The notes under the pieces are model-generated. The model was not told the DNA's origin. It was given only the letters and a program-made list of their open reading frames with translations, and did not search any database. Of a DNA stretch of 5,368 nucleotides, positions 1 to 5,368 are shown one piece after another (position 1 is the stretch's first letter; each line of letters opens with the position of its first letter). The translations under genes and the position numbers were made by a program. The stretch comes from Crocinitomicaceae bacterium (GTDB lineage Bacteria > Bacteroidota > Bacteroidia > Flavobacteriales_D > Crocinitomicaceae), in contig JALQTG010000054.1 in NCBI GenBank assembly GCA_023264075.1, positions 1-5,368 of the forward strand, read 5' to 3'.

Positions 1-2
1 TT

Positions 3-77
3 GGCCGCTCTTACACTGAAAACGGCAAAGGCGCTCTGCTTGCGAACCCGCACTACCCTTGGTATGGCACAAGTCGC
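3..77 (+). pseudogene. Penicillin acylase / AHL acylase family fragment (beta-chain start), 5' cut by window, 3' lost at a junction
   Basis: Frame 3 from base 3 reads a peptide containing GKGALLANPHYPW followed by YGTSR. From memory, this matches the conserved segment just after the catalytic Ser of the beta chain in Ntn-hydrolase acylases such as PvdQ, which has GKGMLLANPHFPW followed by an xxxR and then FYQMHLTIPG. In the family the next residues are an aromatic pair and an H-L-T-I-P-G-like strand. Here they are LRVSIYRF, so the homology ends at about base 77. The catalytic Ser, the alpha chain and nearly all of the beta chain are absent from the window, so no activity can come from this piece alone. 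GC is 57% here against 35% just after. No stop separates it from the following gene, so on paper the two form one open frame. It is either a chimeric sequence end or a true truncation. Confidence 0.72.
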
Positions 78-1457
78 TTGCGAGTATCAATCTATAGATT
101 TTCATCCGAAAAGTTTGGATTAAGGTACGGTCTATTCAAGCCGTTCAAACTTCCTTTTTTACAGACCTTACTAATCCTCTTCCTTTGGGGAGTAGGGCCG
201 TATGCAGTGTGTCAAAACATGGCTGGTCAAAGCTTCGGTTCATATCCCATAGGTGTCAAAGACTTTGATGCCGAAACCATACTCAAATACGCCAAAAGAA
301 ATAGCTGTTATTTACCATTAGTCAAAGAATCCACCTACTTCTCTTCCTCATCAGGAAAAACCATCACATTCTACGATTTATTCAATAGTACTCTCCCTGA
401 GTCTTCTGAATACAGAAATAGATATATAGTAGGCGATTTCAATGTGCTTAATGATGAATACGAAGTCCGTGGTATAAAAGAAATGAACCCAAATTTATCC
501 GTCCTTGAAGATTTTAAATACACCTCCTCTGAACTCTTTCTAAAGATGGAACAAGCAATTGAAGGCGAGGAAAGCTATAATGACTTCATTGACTACGCTA
601 AAACTCGATATTCTTACAACTTTGAATTCTATAAGAATTTCTTTGACCAAGTGTGGAAGTACAAAACCCCTGAAATCAACAGAGAATATGGTTTTTTAGG
701 TGAAACAGCATATGCTTCTGGGCAGAGACTTTGCTTGTGTGAAGCTAGGTTTGATACCTTGGTTGAAGTGGCCAGATTCGCCACTTCTTCAAAAAGATTA
801 GAACCGCTAATCACCTATAGCGAGGATAGTGTGGAACAAAAGACAGTAATTGAATATTTACCCATAGGTAAACGCCGAGAGTATTACGGTCTTCATTATC
901 GGATTACTTCCAAAAACTGGGAAACAGAACGTACATACTCGACCGCAGACTCTCTTCACGATATGGCTTTAGGGGGCGGTAATACTCGTGTAACGCGGTA
1001 TAAAGGAATAACGGAATTACCAAACTTTCTTTTGATGTCGCCTGATGAATCAAACCCAAGGGCCATGCGACAAAATGGAATTCATGAGGTTGCGCTGCGG
1101 GAGCTGTCGCGTGGTATGTTGGGTTCTTCAAATAGTATCGGATGTGTTCGAGTTTCTGATTTTGGTTCAAAATTCTTGCGATGGTGGACGCCACAAGACG
1201 CCAATTTTTTTATTCTCTATCAAGAAGATAAGTACCACAAATCCCTTCCTAAATTGGAAATAATTGAGGATTTACCCTTTAAAACAATAGAGGAAGGAAA
1301 TGCCTTTAGGGTATGGCTGAACCAAACGAAACCTAGACAGGCAAAACAATTAAAAATAGACTTAGAAGGTAAACACGATAATGGCTACATTTTAGACGCC
1401 TATAACATGTATGGAGAAGAATACAGAACTTATCAAAAACAAGCGAAACATAGTTAA
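78..1457 (+). CDS. Exported L,D-transpeptidase-like (YkuD domain) protein
   Basis: The likely role is an L,D-transpeptidase acting on peptidoglycan peptides outside the cytoplasmic membrane through a catalytic Cys. Residues about 26-46 form a hydrophobic signal segment ending in AVC-Q. Residues about 47-215 match nothing I recognise. A YkuD-like domain seems to span about 217-376. It carries H336 and, 20 residues later, C356 in SIGCVRV, followed by R358. This fits the family pattern H-X14-17-[ST]-x-G-C. The usual SHGC is SIGC here, close to the SSGCVRV of LdtD/YcbB-type enzymes, and the usual IHG is IHE. At 459 residues it is much longer than a minimal YkuD domain. The start is doubtful: TTG at 78 is the only ordinary start codon before M48 (which lies after the signal segment), it has no Shine-Dalgarno, and it sits at the junction with the acylase fragment. 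The native 5' end may be missing. The gene overlaps the next one by 47 bases. The family call is fairly firm; the substrate is inferred. Confidence 0.78.
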   Translation: MRVSIYRFSSEKFGLRYGLFKPFKLPFLQTLLILFLWGVGPYAVCQNMAGQSFGSYPIGVKDFDAETILKYAKRNSCYLPLVKESTYFSSSSGKTITFYDLFNSTLPESSEYRNRYIVGDFNVLNDEYEVRGIKEMNPNLSVLEDFKYTSSELFLKMEQAIEGEESYNDFIDYAKTRYSYNFEFYKNFFDQVWKYKTPEINREYGFLGETAYASGQRLCLCEARFDTLVEVARFATSSKRLEPLITYSEDSVEQKTVIEYLPIGKRREYYGLHYRITSKNWETERTYSTADSLHDMALGGGNTRVTRYKGITELPNFLLMSPDESNPRAMRQNGIHEVALRELSRGMLGSSNSIGCVRVSDFGSKFLRWWTPQDANFFILYQEDKYHKSLPKLEIIEDLPFKTIEEGNAFRVWLNQTKPRQAKQLKIDLEGKHDNGYILDAYNMYGEEYRTYQKQAKHS

Positions 1458-2364
1458 TAGCTTACTATTAGTATTAAGCATAAGCTTAGGTGTAAGTGCA
1501 CAGGATTCTACAGCGGCCGTTTTGGATTCCTCGGAATCATCTGTGGTATCAATTGATTTATCAGAAATCCCAGACAGTTTGCTTCGATCTACCATTGACT
1601 CTGTTTCAAAGCTTTTGTCTATTGAGGACAGAGGTTTTATAAGTAGCTATTTACTAGATAATCACCCTATTTACACAACTGGCTGGGGAAGAACAGGTAA
1701 TCTACTACCTCAATCCACCACTTTTAACGATAAGGATACCTTCGATTTCACATTGATAGAGGGTCAAGAAAGCTTCTACATAAACGAATTTGACTCCTTT
1801 AACTGGGGTTATGGACCTCGATGGGGAAGAATGCATCGTGGTTGGGATTTACAAATGGATGTCGGGGACACTTTACGCGCTGCCTTCAATGGGGTCGTGA
1901 GGTATGCACAATATAATGACGGCGGTTATGGAAACTGTGTGGTTATCCGTCATTTAAACGGAATTGAAACCCTATATGCACACCTTAGTAAACTAGATTG
2001 TCAGCCCGGAGATTTTGTACGGGCAGGAGAACTTATTGGGCTGGCCGGATCTACTGGAAGAAGTTCTGGTCCACACTTGCATTGGGAATGGAGATATATG
2101 GGTCAATCATTCGACGCGATGATTGCAATCGATACCTCTAACTACTTGTTAAAAGCAGATTCGCTGCAACTTATTGGATCAAACCTTCAGGATCCGCCAG
2201 AATATAAAATTCGCAAAACCGCGACCTATCACACCGTGAAAAGTGGTGAAACACTAAGTCATATCGCTCAAAAATATCATACGAGCGTATCTTCCTTGGT
2301 GCGCAAGAATAAACTTAGAAATCCAGATCAACTTCAAATTGGCCAACGCATAAGAATACGATGA
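1411..2364 (+). CDS. Secreted M23 family metallopeptidase (LytM type) with C-terminal LysM domain
   Basis: This is a zinc peptidase predicted to cut peptide bridges or stems of peptidoglycan in the periplasm, or to activate amidases if it is a LytM-type regulator. Residues 1-31 form a signal peptide with a hydrophobic LLLVLSISLGVSA core and predicted cleavage before the Q of SAQ. An acidic, Ser-rich linker follows. The M23 domain spans about 120-240 and looks catalytically complete. H142 and D146 in HRGWD and H224 in HLH are the expected zinc ligands, and H191 (YAHL) and H222 are the expected catalytic histidines. A single LysM, about 273-316, begins YHTVKSGETL and ends near IGQRIRIR; it should bind glycan. 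ATG 1411 is the only ATG, GTG or TTG in frame upstream of the signal core, and an in-frame TAG lies at 1393-1395, so the 47-base overlap with the upstream gene is probably real. The stop overlaps the next start as ATGA, suggesting translational coupling. The family call is secure; the hydrolytic role is inferred from intact ligands. Confidence 0.93.
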   Translation: MEKNTELIKNKRNIVNSLLLVLSISLGVSAQDSTAAVLDSSESSVVSIDLSEIPDSLLRSTIDSVSKLLSIEDRGFISSYLLDNHPIYTTGWGRTGNLLPQSTTFNDKDTFDFTLIEGQESFYINEFDSFNWGYGPRWGRMHRGWDLQMDVGDTLRAAFNGVVRYAQYNDGGYGNCVVIRHLNGIETLYAHLSKLDCQPGDFVRAGELIGLAGSTGRSSGPHLHWEWRYMGQSFDAMIAIDTSNYLLKADSLQLIGSNLQDPPEYKIRKTATYHTVKSGETLSHIAQKYHTSVSSLVRKNKLRNPDQLQIGQRIRIR

Positions 2365-3551
2365 AAACAAGTACAAATACTTTTATAGCAATATGGGGCA
2401 CATTACTCTTTAGTGCATGTGTACCAAACAATGACACAATAGTTGATACACAGGATAACGATTCTGTTACCGCTATTGCCCCAGTCGACACAGCAGTTGT
2501 CGAGGAAGAGGTTTTTACACCTAATGATTGGGATAGAGCATCGAAAATGCTGGCAGGAATTCCGGTTGAACACGAATTCAAAATCGATTCAAACTACTAC
2601 AGCGAATACGTAGATTATATCACAAGTGAATTTACCGGCATTAAGGAAAAGCGTCTCGATAAGCTCATGAGCTGGAAAAATGATGTCGTTCCACAAAGTG
2701 ATGAAGAAAAGCGTCGAAAAGTCTTCTATCCGTTCTCTGGCGGGGACTTCATTCACTTATATCAACTATATCCAGAGGCCCCCAACTATTTGATGCTAGC
2801 CATTGAACCCATAGGCACCTTACCGGACTTCGATTCCTTGTCTGTATATGATATTGATACAGCATTACATGAATCAAGGGTGATGTTAAGGGATATCTTC
2901 TTCCGTAGTTATTTCATTACGAAGAACATGGCCACTGATATCAAGAAGAGCAAACAAATTGGGGGTATCCTACCCTCTATTTTGTGGGGGATTTCTAGTT
3001 CAGGACACGATATAGTATCTGTAGAAAAGGTCTCTCTTTCTAATAATGGAGATATGAGCTATGCTCCAGCAAAACTAGGAGAGTCATTTGAACGAGGCGT
3101 AAGGGTGAACTTTGTGGAGCATGGATCTAAGACCTTGCAAGAAGTAACCTATTTATCTTGTGATATCTCGAATAAAGGATTTGCCAAGGATACTGCACTT
3201 ACTGCATTAATGACCAATCTTGGAGACGTAAACAGTTTTGTTAAAGCTGCTTCATATCTGATGCACTACAAAACCTTCTCTGAGATTCGCAATGTGATTC
3301 TTGATCACTCAGTAGTGCATATACAAGACGATACCGGGATTCCATTCAAATACTTCGACACAGAAAAGTCTACAATTCGATTGTATGGAAAGTATGTGAT
3401 GCCAGTTAAAGATTTTAGTGAGTCGTTATTCCAAGAGGACTTAGATAGTGCTTATAATAATTCCTCATACTACGCAGGCAAGCTACCCTTTTCAATGGGC
3501 TACCATTGGGGCAGTAAGGATCAAAACCAAATGGTGGTTTTAAGGAAATAA
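2361..3551 (+). CDS. Uncharacterised probable lipoprotein
   Basis: I do not recognise a named function. The N-terminus has a short charged start, a hydrophobic core and LLFSAC with C20, a relaxed lipobox (F rather than L at -3), so a lipid-anchored envelope protein is likely. A low-complexity stretch rich in D, N, T and V follows to about residue 50. The rest appears to be one globular domain. Conspicuous segments are FYPFSGGDF (122-130), a following strand with IEPIG, SYLMHY (298-303) and QDDTGIPFKYF (322-332). I have an unverified impression of similar FYPFSG-containing uncharacterised proteins in Bacteroidota and Planctomycetota. No zinc-binding, nucleotide-binding or Ser/Cys hydrolase motif stands out. 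It starts inside the stop of the M23/LysM gene (ATGA, 4-base overlap) and is followed 11 bases later by the permease gene, so co-expression is very likely. A role in the cell envelope is inferred from location and lipidation only. Confidence 0.82.
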   Translation: MKTSTNTFIAIWGTLLFSACVPNNDTIVDTQDNDSVTAIAPVDTAVVEEEVFTPNDWDRASKMLAGIPVEHEFKIDSNYYSEYVDYITSEFTGIKEKRLDKLMSWKNDVVPQSDEEKRRKVFYPFSGGDFIHLYQLYPEAPNYLMLAIEPIGTLPDFDSLSVYDIDTALHESRVMLRDIFFRSYFITKNMATDIKKSKQIGGILPSILWGISSSGHDIVSVEKVSLSNNGDMSYAPAKLGESFERGVRVNFVEHGSKTLQEVTYLSCDISNKGFAKDTALTALMTNLGDVNSFVKAASYLMHYKTFSEIRNVILDHSVVHIQDDTGIPFKYFDTEKSTIRLYGKYVMPVKDFSESLFQEDLDSAYNNSSYYAGKLPFSMGYHWGSKDQNQMVVLRK

Positions 3552-3562
3552 GTTCATATTGA

Positions 3563-4861
3563 ATGTCCCAAAAATATAGTCTTACCGTTGCGCGCAACGT
3601 AGTAATTGCCAATATGATTGGTACCGGAGTTTTTACTTCGCTAGGTTTTCAAGTACTTGAAGACGGAATTCCAGACGTTGCGACAATACTTTTAGCTTGG
3701 ACTATAGGCGGGATTCTATCCTTAGCAGGAGCAACTTCCTATGCAGAGGTCGCTGGAGCATATCCTGAAGATGGGGGAGAATATCATTTCTTGACAAAAT
3801 TGTATCACCCTGTACTTGGAATTGCAAGCGGGTTGGTGTCGATCATTACAGGGTTTTCCGCCGCCATTGCAAGTCTAGCATTGGCAGCCAGCTCATACCT
3901 TACTATCGATAATGAACTTCATCAAAAGGCAATAGCCATATTATTCATCGTTTTTATCGCTTTCATTCAATGGTTCGGCGTCAAAATCGGGGGGATCGTG
4001 CAAAATATATTCACCGCACTAAAGGTTTTGATGATTTTGATCATCATAAGCTTGCCCTTTTTATTTTTTGAGGAAAGTCTATTGTCTACTCTAACCATCA
4101 GCTTCAGTGATACAAGTCTCGCATTGATACAAAGTCCCTCTTTCGCTCAAGCACTCGTATGGGTAATGTTCGCTTATAGCGGTTGGAATGCTGCAACTTA
4201 TGTGGTAGGGCATTTGGACAGACCCTCTAAGAATCTATCACCTGCTCTGCTGCAAGCCACATTATTAGTCACTATAATTTATGTCCTATTAAATTTTGCA
4301 TTTCTAGCCTCTGCTTCTTTTGAGGATCTTGCTGGAAAAGTAGATATAGGTAACGTCGTAGTCGAAAAATATTTTGGAGCTCAAGGTGCCACAATATTTG
4401 GTATTATTCTGGCTATTTCATTGTTAGCTGGCATTAACTCCATGTTTATAGCGGGGCCAAGAGTGACTCAACGCATGGCCTTAGATTTAAACTTCCCTAC
4501 ATTTTTTTCCAAAGAGCACAACAATGGAGCGCCGAGGGGAGCGTTAGTCTTACAATTGATTATTTCAATTATCATCGTGGTTTTTAGTTCGTTCAAGGAT
4601 ATAGTTGAATATATAGGGCTCAGTCTTACACTGTTCTCAATGATGGTAGTGGCCGGTGTTTTTGTGGTTAGGGCAAAAAAAGTTCACACCAATGGTATTA
4701 AGGCTATTGCATATCCTTTAACCCCTTTACTCTACTTAATCATGGGGGTTTGGATGACCTATTATTTTGCTTCACAAGACCCGATGAAACTAGTTTGGGC
4801 AACCATTACCATTGTTCCTGCCTATTTAATTTTCAGGGTAAAAGTTAAATCTAAAGCTTAA
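3563..4861 (+). CDS. APC superfamily amino acid permease
   Basis: This is a predicted inner-membrane amino acid or polyamine transporter of the APC superfamily (LeuT-type fold). I see about 12 hydrophobic segments, near residues 11-30, 39-61, 85-112, 121-142, 150-168, 195-218, 228-250, 277-300, 327-343, 349-370, 381-400 and 407-425. Family signatures include the unwound TM1 stretch IGTGVF (19-24), GATSYAEV (56-63) followed by P68 and GGEY (71-74), and FAYSGWN (203-209) in TM6. After TM6, GHLDRP stands where many relatives have an acidic GE-x-x-x-P, so the usual Glu is replaced by His. The length of 432 residues is normal and both ends are intact. ATG 3563 places MSQKYSLTVARN directly before TM1, as expected. 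Only a weak AAGGA lies 5' of it, at a long distance. The 11-base gap from the lipoprotein gene suggests the same transcript. The substrate cannot be assigned; uptake of wall-derived amino acids is a context-based guess. Confidence 0.92.
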   Translation: MSQKYSLTVARNVVIANMIGTGVFTSLGFQVLEDGIPDVATILLAWTIGGILSLAGATSYAEVAGAYPEDGGEYHFLTKLYHPVLGIASGLVSIITGFSAAIASLALAASSYLTIDNELHQKAIAILFIVFIAFIQWFGVKIGGIVQNIFTALKVLMILIIISLPFLFFEESLLSTLTISFSDTSLALIQSPSFAQALVWVMFAYSGWNAATYVVGHLDRPSKNLSPALLQATLLVTIIYVLLNFAFLASASFEDLAGKVDIGNVVVEKYFGAQGATIFGIILAISLLAGINSMFIAGPRVTQRMALDLNFPTFFSKEHNNGAPRGALVLQLIISIIIVVFSSFKDIVEYIGLSLTLFSMMVVAGVFVVRAKKVHTNGIKAIAYPLTPLLYLIMGVWMTYYFASQDPMKLVWATITIVPAYLIFRVKVKSKA

Positions 4862-4872
4862 GATAGGATTGG

Positions 4873-4906
4873 ACTTATTTGCGCCTCAATAAGTTACGTT
4901 TTATTT
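4873..4906 (+). terminator. Weak candidate intrinsic terminator after the permease gene
   Basis: A 7-bp perfect inverted repeat (ACTTATT at 4873-4879, AATAAGT at 4888-4894) encloses an 8-base loop and is followed four bases later by a T-rich run (4899-4906). It starts 12 bases after the permease stop, a sensible place for operon termination. The stem is AT-rich and the T-run is interrupted and displaced, so termination would be weak. The T-run also overlaps the putative -33 element of the next promoter. Confidence 0.27.
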
Positions 4907-4930
4907 CGACGATTATTTATAGTACATTTG
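4899..4930 (+). promoter_or_regulatory. Candidate Bacteroidota-type promoter (TAnnTTTG) for the downstream M23 gene
   Basis: TACATTTG at 4923-4930 is an exact match to the Bacteroidota -7 consensus TAnnTTTG. About 20 bases upstream is a T-rich element (TTTT, 4899-4902) where the -33 TTG/TTTG would be, which is a poor match to that half. The site lies in the only sizeable gap between complete genes and 24 bases before an ATG. It would separate the last gene from the upstream operon. Transcription would begin a few bases downstream of 4930, giving a very short leader. Confidence 0.6.
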
Positions 4931-4952
4931 CAGCCACTTTTTTAAAAGGCTG
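4931..4952 (+). promoter_or_regulatory. Inverted repeat between promoter and start codon
   Basis: CAGCC at 4931-4935 is repeated inverted as GGCTG at 4948-4952, enclosing ACTTTTTTAAAA, in which three T:A pairs could add to the stem. It lies directly after the TAnnTTTG box and ends 2 bases before the ATG at 4955. It could be an operator. It could also be an RNA hairpin in the leader if transcription starts early enough to include the left arm, but a start 5-8 bases after the -7 box would cut that arm. The arms are only 5 bp, so chance is possible. Confidence 0.33.
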
Positions 4953-4954
4953 TT

Positions 4955-5368
4955 ATGAAATTTATTAATATCAGTATACTGGTAGTTATTGCATTATTCT
5001 CGATTGGTGCTTCTACCTCGACTACCATAAACAATTCCGAGATAGAAGAGCGCCTTGACAGCATAGAGACCGTCTCGTATCATTTTGATTGTGACTTTTG
5101 GGAGTACGACACAGAGAATGTTTATGACAATTCATGGTCAACTCGCAGTTTGTTTCCATACGATCATGATGCATTAAACTTCAATGAGTTTACAATACTA
5201 AAACTAGATACGGCAACATCTGCCGCCACTTATCCGGTAAAGAATACATTATATTCTCCATTCAAGTCTAGAGGCAAAACTCGTTGGCATAATGGACTAG
5301 ATATTAGGCTTAAAACAGGTGATAAAGTAACTGCTGCATTCGATGGAGTAGTTAGGTATTCCGGATAC
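4955..5368 (+). CDS. Secreted M23 family peptidase, N-terminal part (3' end beyond window)
   Basis: The open frame runs from ATG 4955 to the window end without a stop, giving 138 residues. Residues 1-20 (a K2 start, then ISILVVIALFSIGA) form a signal peptide. Residues about 25-90 are acidic and unassigned. From about 98, YSPFKSRGKTRWHNGLDI followed by TGD and AAFDGVVRYSGY is the beginning of an M23 domain. H112 and D116 in HNGLD correspond to the first two zinc ligands. The HxH motif and the catalytic His would lie beyond the window, so completeness cannot be judged. The visible domain resembles the M23/LysM protein encoded at 1411-2364 (TAAFDGVVRYSGY against RAAFNGVVRYAQY), so the two are probably paralogues with different N-terminal halves. 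It appears to have its own promoter at 4899-4930. Whether it also carries a LysM is unknown. Confidence 0.87.
   Translation, partial: MKFINISILVVIALFSIGASTSTTINNSEIEERLDSIETVSYHFDCDFWEYDTENVYDNSWSTRSLFPYDHDALNFNEFTILKLDTATSAATYPVKNTLYSPFKSRGKTRWHNGLDIRLKTGDKVTAAFDGVVRYSGY

Noticed and set aside
64..120. Short frame from ATG 64 (19 codons to a TAA)
   Set aside because: It straddles the composition junction, is out of frame with both the acylase motif and the transpeptidase-like protein, and is too short to support.
629..814. Minus-strand open frame of 61 codons inside the transpeptidase-like gene
   Set aside because: It is fully inside a well-supported gene on the other strand, has no domain or signal features and has no promoter. 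It is a shadow frame.
904..1263. Minus-strand (904-1194) and plus-strand (1045-1263) open frames over the YkuD domain
   Set aside because: Both overlap the catalytic H/C motif region of the real frame and show no recognisable protein features.
1..1457. A genuine fused acylase-transpeptidase protein
   Set aside because: The acylase part stops after about 25 residues without any of the rest of its fold, base composition changes at the same point, and a signal peptide follows the junction. A designed domain fusion is very unlikely.
1392..1595. Minus-strand 67-codon open frame with a hydrophobic tail
   Set aside because: The hydrophobic tail is the antisense of the M23 signal-peptide coding region. 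There is no independent support.
2315..2581. Minus-strand 88-codon open frame, V/S/T-rich and membrane-like
   Set aside because: It is antisense to the lipoprotein gene start, and its composition reflects the D/T/V-rich linker codons of that gene.
3415..3612. Minus-strand 65-codon open frame across the lipoprotein-permease gap
   Set aside because: It covers the ends of two good genes and has no features of its own.
1..5368. CRISPR array, tRNA/rRNA, insertion sequence ends, toxin-antitoxin or phage-defence genes
   Set aside because: I looked for regularly spaced repeats, terminal inverted repeats, transposase motifs and typical defence domains on both strands and saw none. Nearly all of the window is coding for envelope proteins.

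Overview
The window looks like genomic DNA of a Bacteroidota bacterium, possibly Flavobacteriales-like. Several things point there: an AT-rich base composition, a signal peptide ending in SAQ, almost no purine-rich ribosome binding sites, tightly packed genes, and a TAnnTTTG-type promoter before the last gene. All convincing genes are on the + strand. The finer taxonomic placement is inference.

Bases 1-77 are different. In frame 3 they encode about 25 residues that closely match the start of the beta chain of penicillin acylase / acyl-homoserine-lactone acylase enzymes (Ntn hydrolases). The match stops abruptly near base 77, where hand-counted GC drops from 57% (44/77) to 35% (21/60 over 81-140). 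The reading frame runs on without a stop into the next gene. This looks like a junction, either a chimeric assembly or clone end or a real recombination point, and it leaves the true start of the first complete gene uncertain.

Bases 78-4861 hold four closely packed genes that are probably one operon. They encode an exported L,D-transpeptidase-like (YkuD) protein, an exported M23 peptidase with a C-terminal LysM, an uncharacterised probable lipoprotein, and a 12-helix APC-superfamily amino acid permease. Gene 1 overlaps gene 2 by 47 bases, gene 2 overlaps gene 3 by 4 bases (ATGA), and gene 4 follows gene 3 after 11 bases. The first two act on peptidoglycan (cross-link formation or exchange, and peptide cleavage). 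The permease could take up amino acids, but its link to wall metabolism is only suggested by position.

Bases 4862-4954 are intergenic, with a weak terminator-like hairpin, a good Bacteroidota promoter match and a hairpin just before the next start codon. A second exported M23-type protein begins at 4955 and is cut by the window end. I see no RNA gene, CRISPR array, insertion sequence or clearly novel defence or mobile system. The most noteworthy items are the junction at about base 77, the uncharacterised lipoprotein family, and the envelope-remodelling gene cluster.
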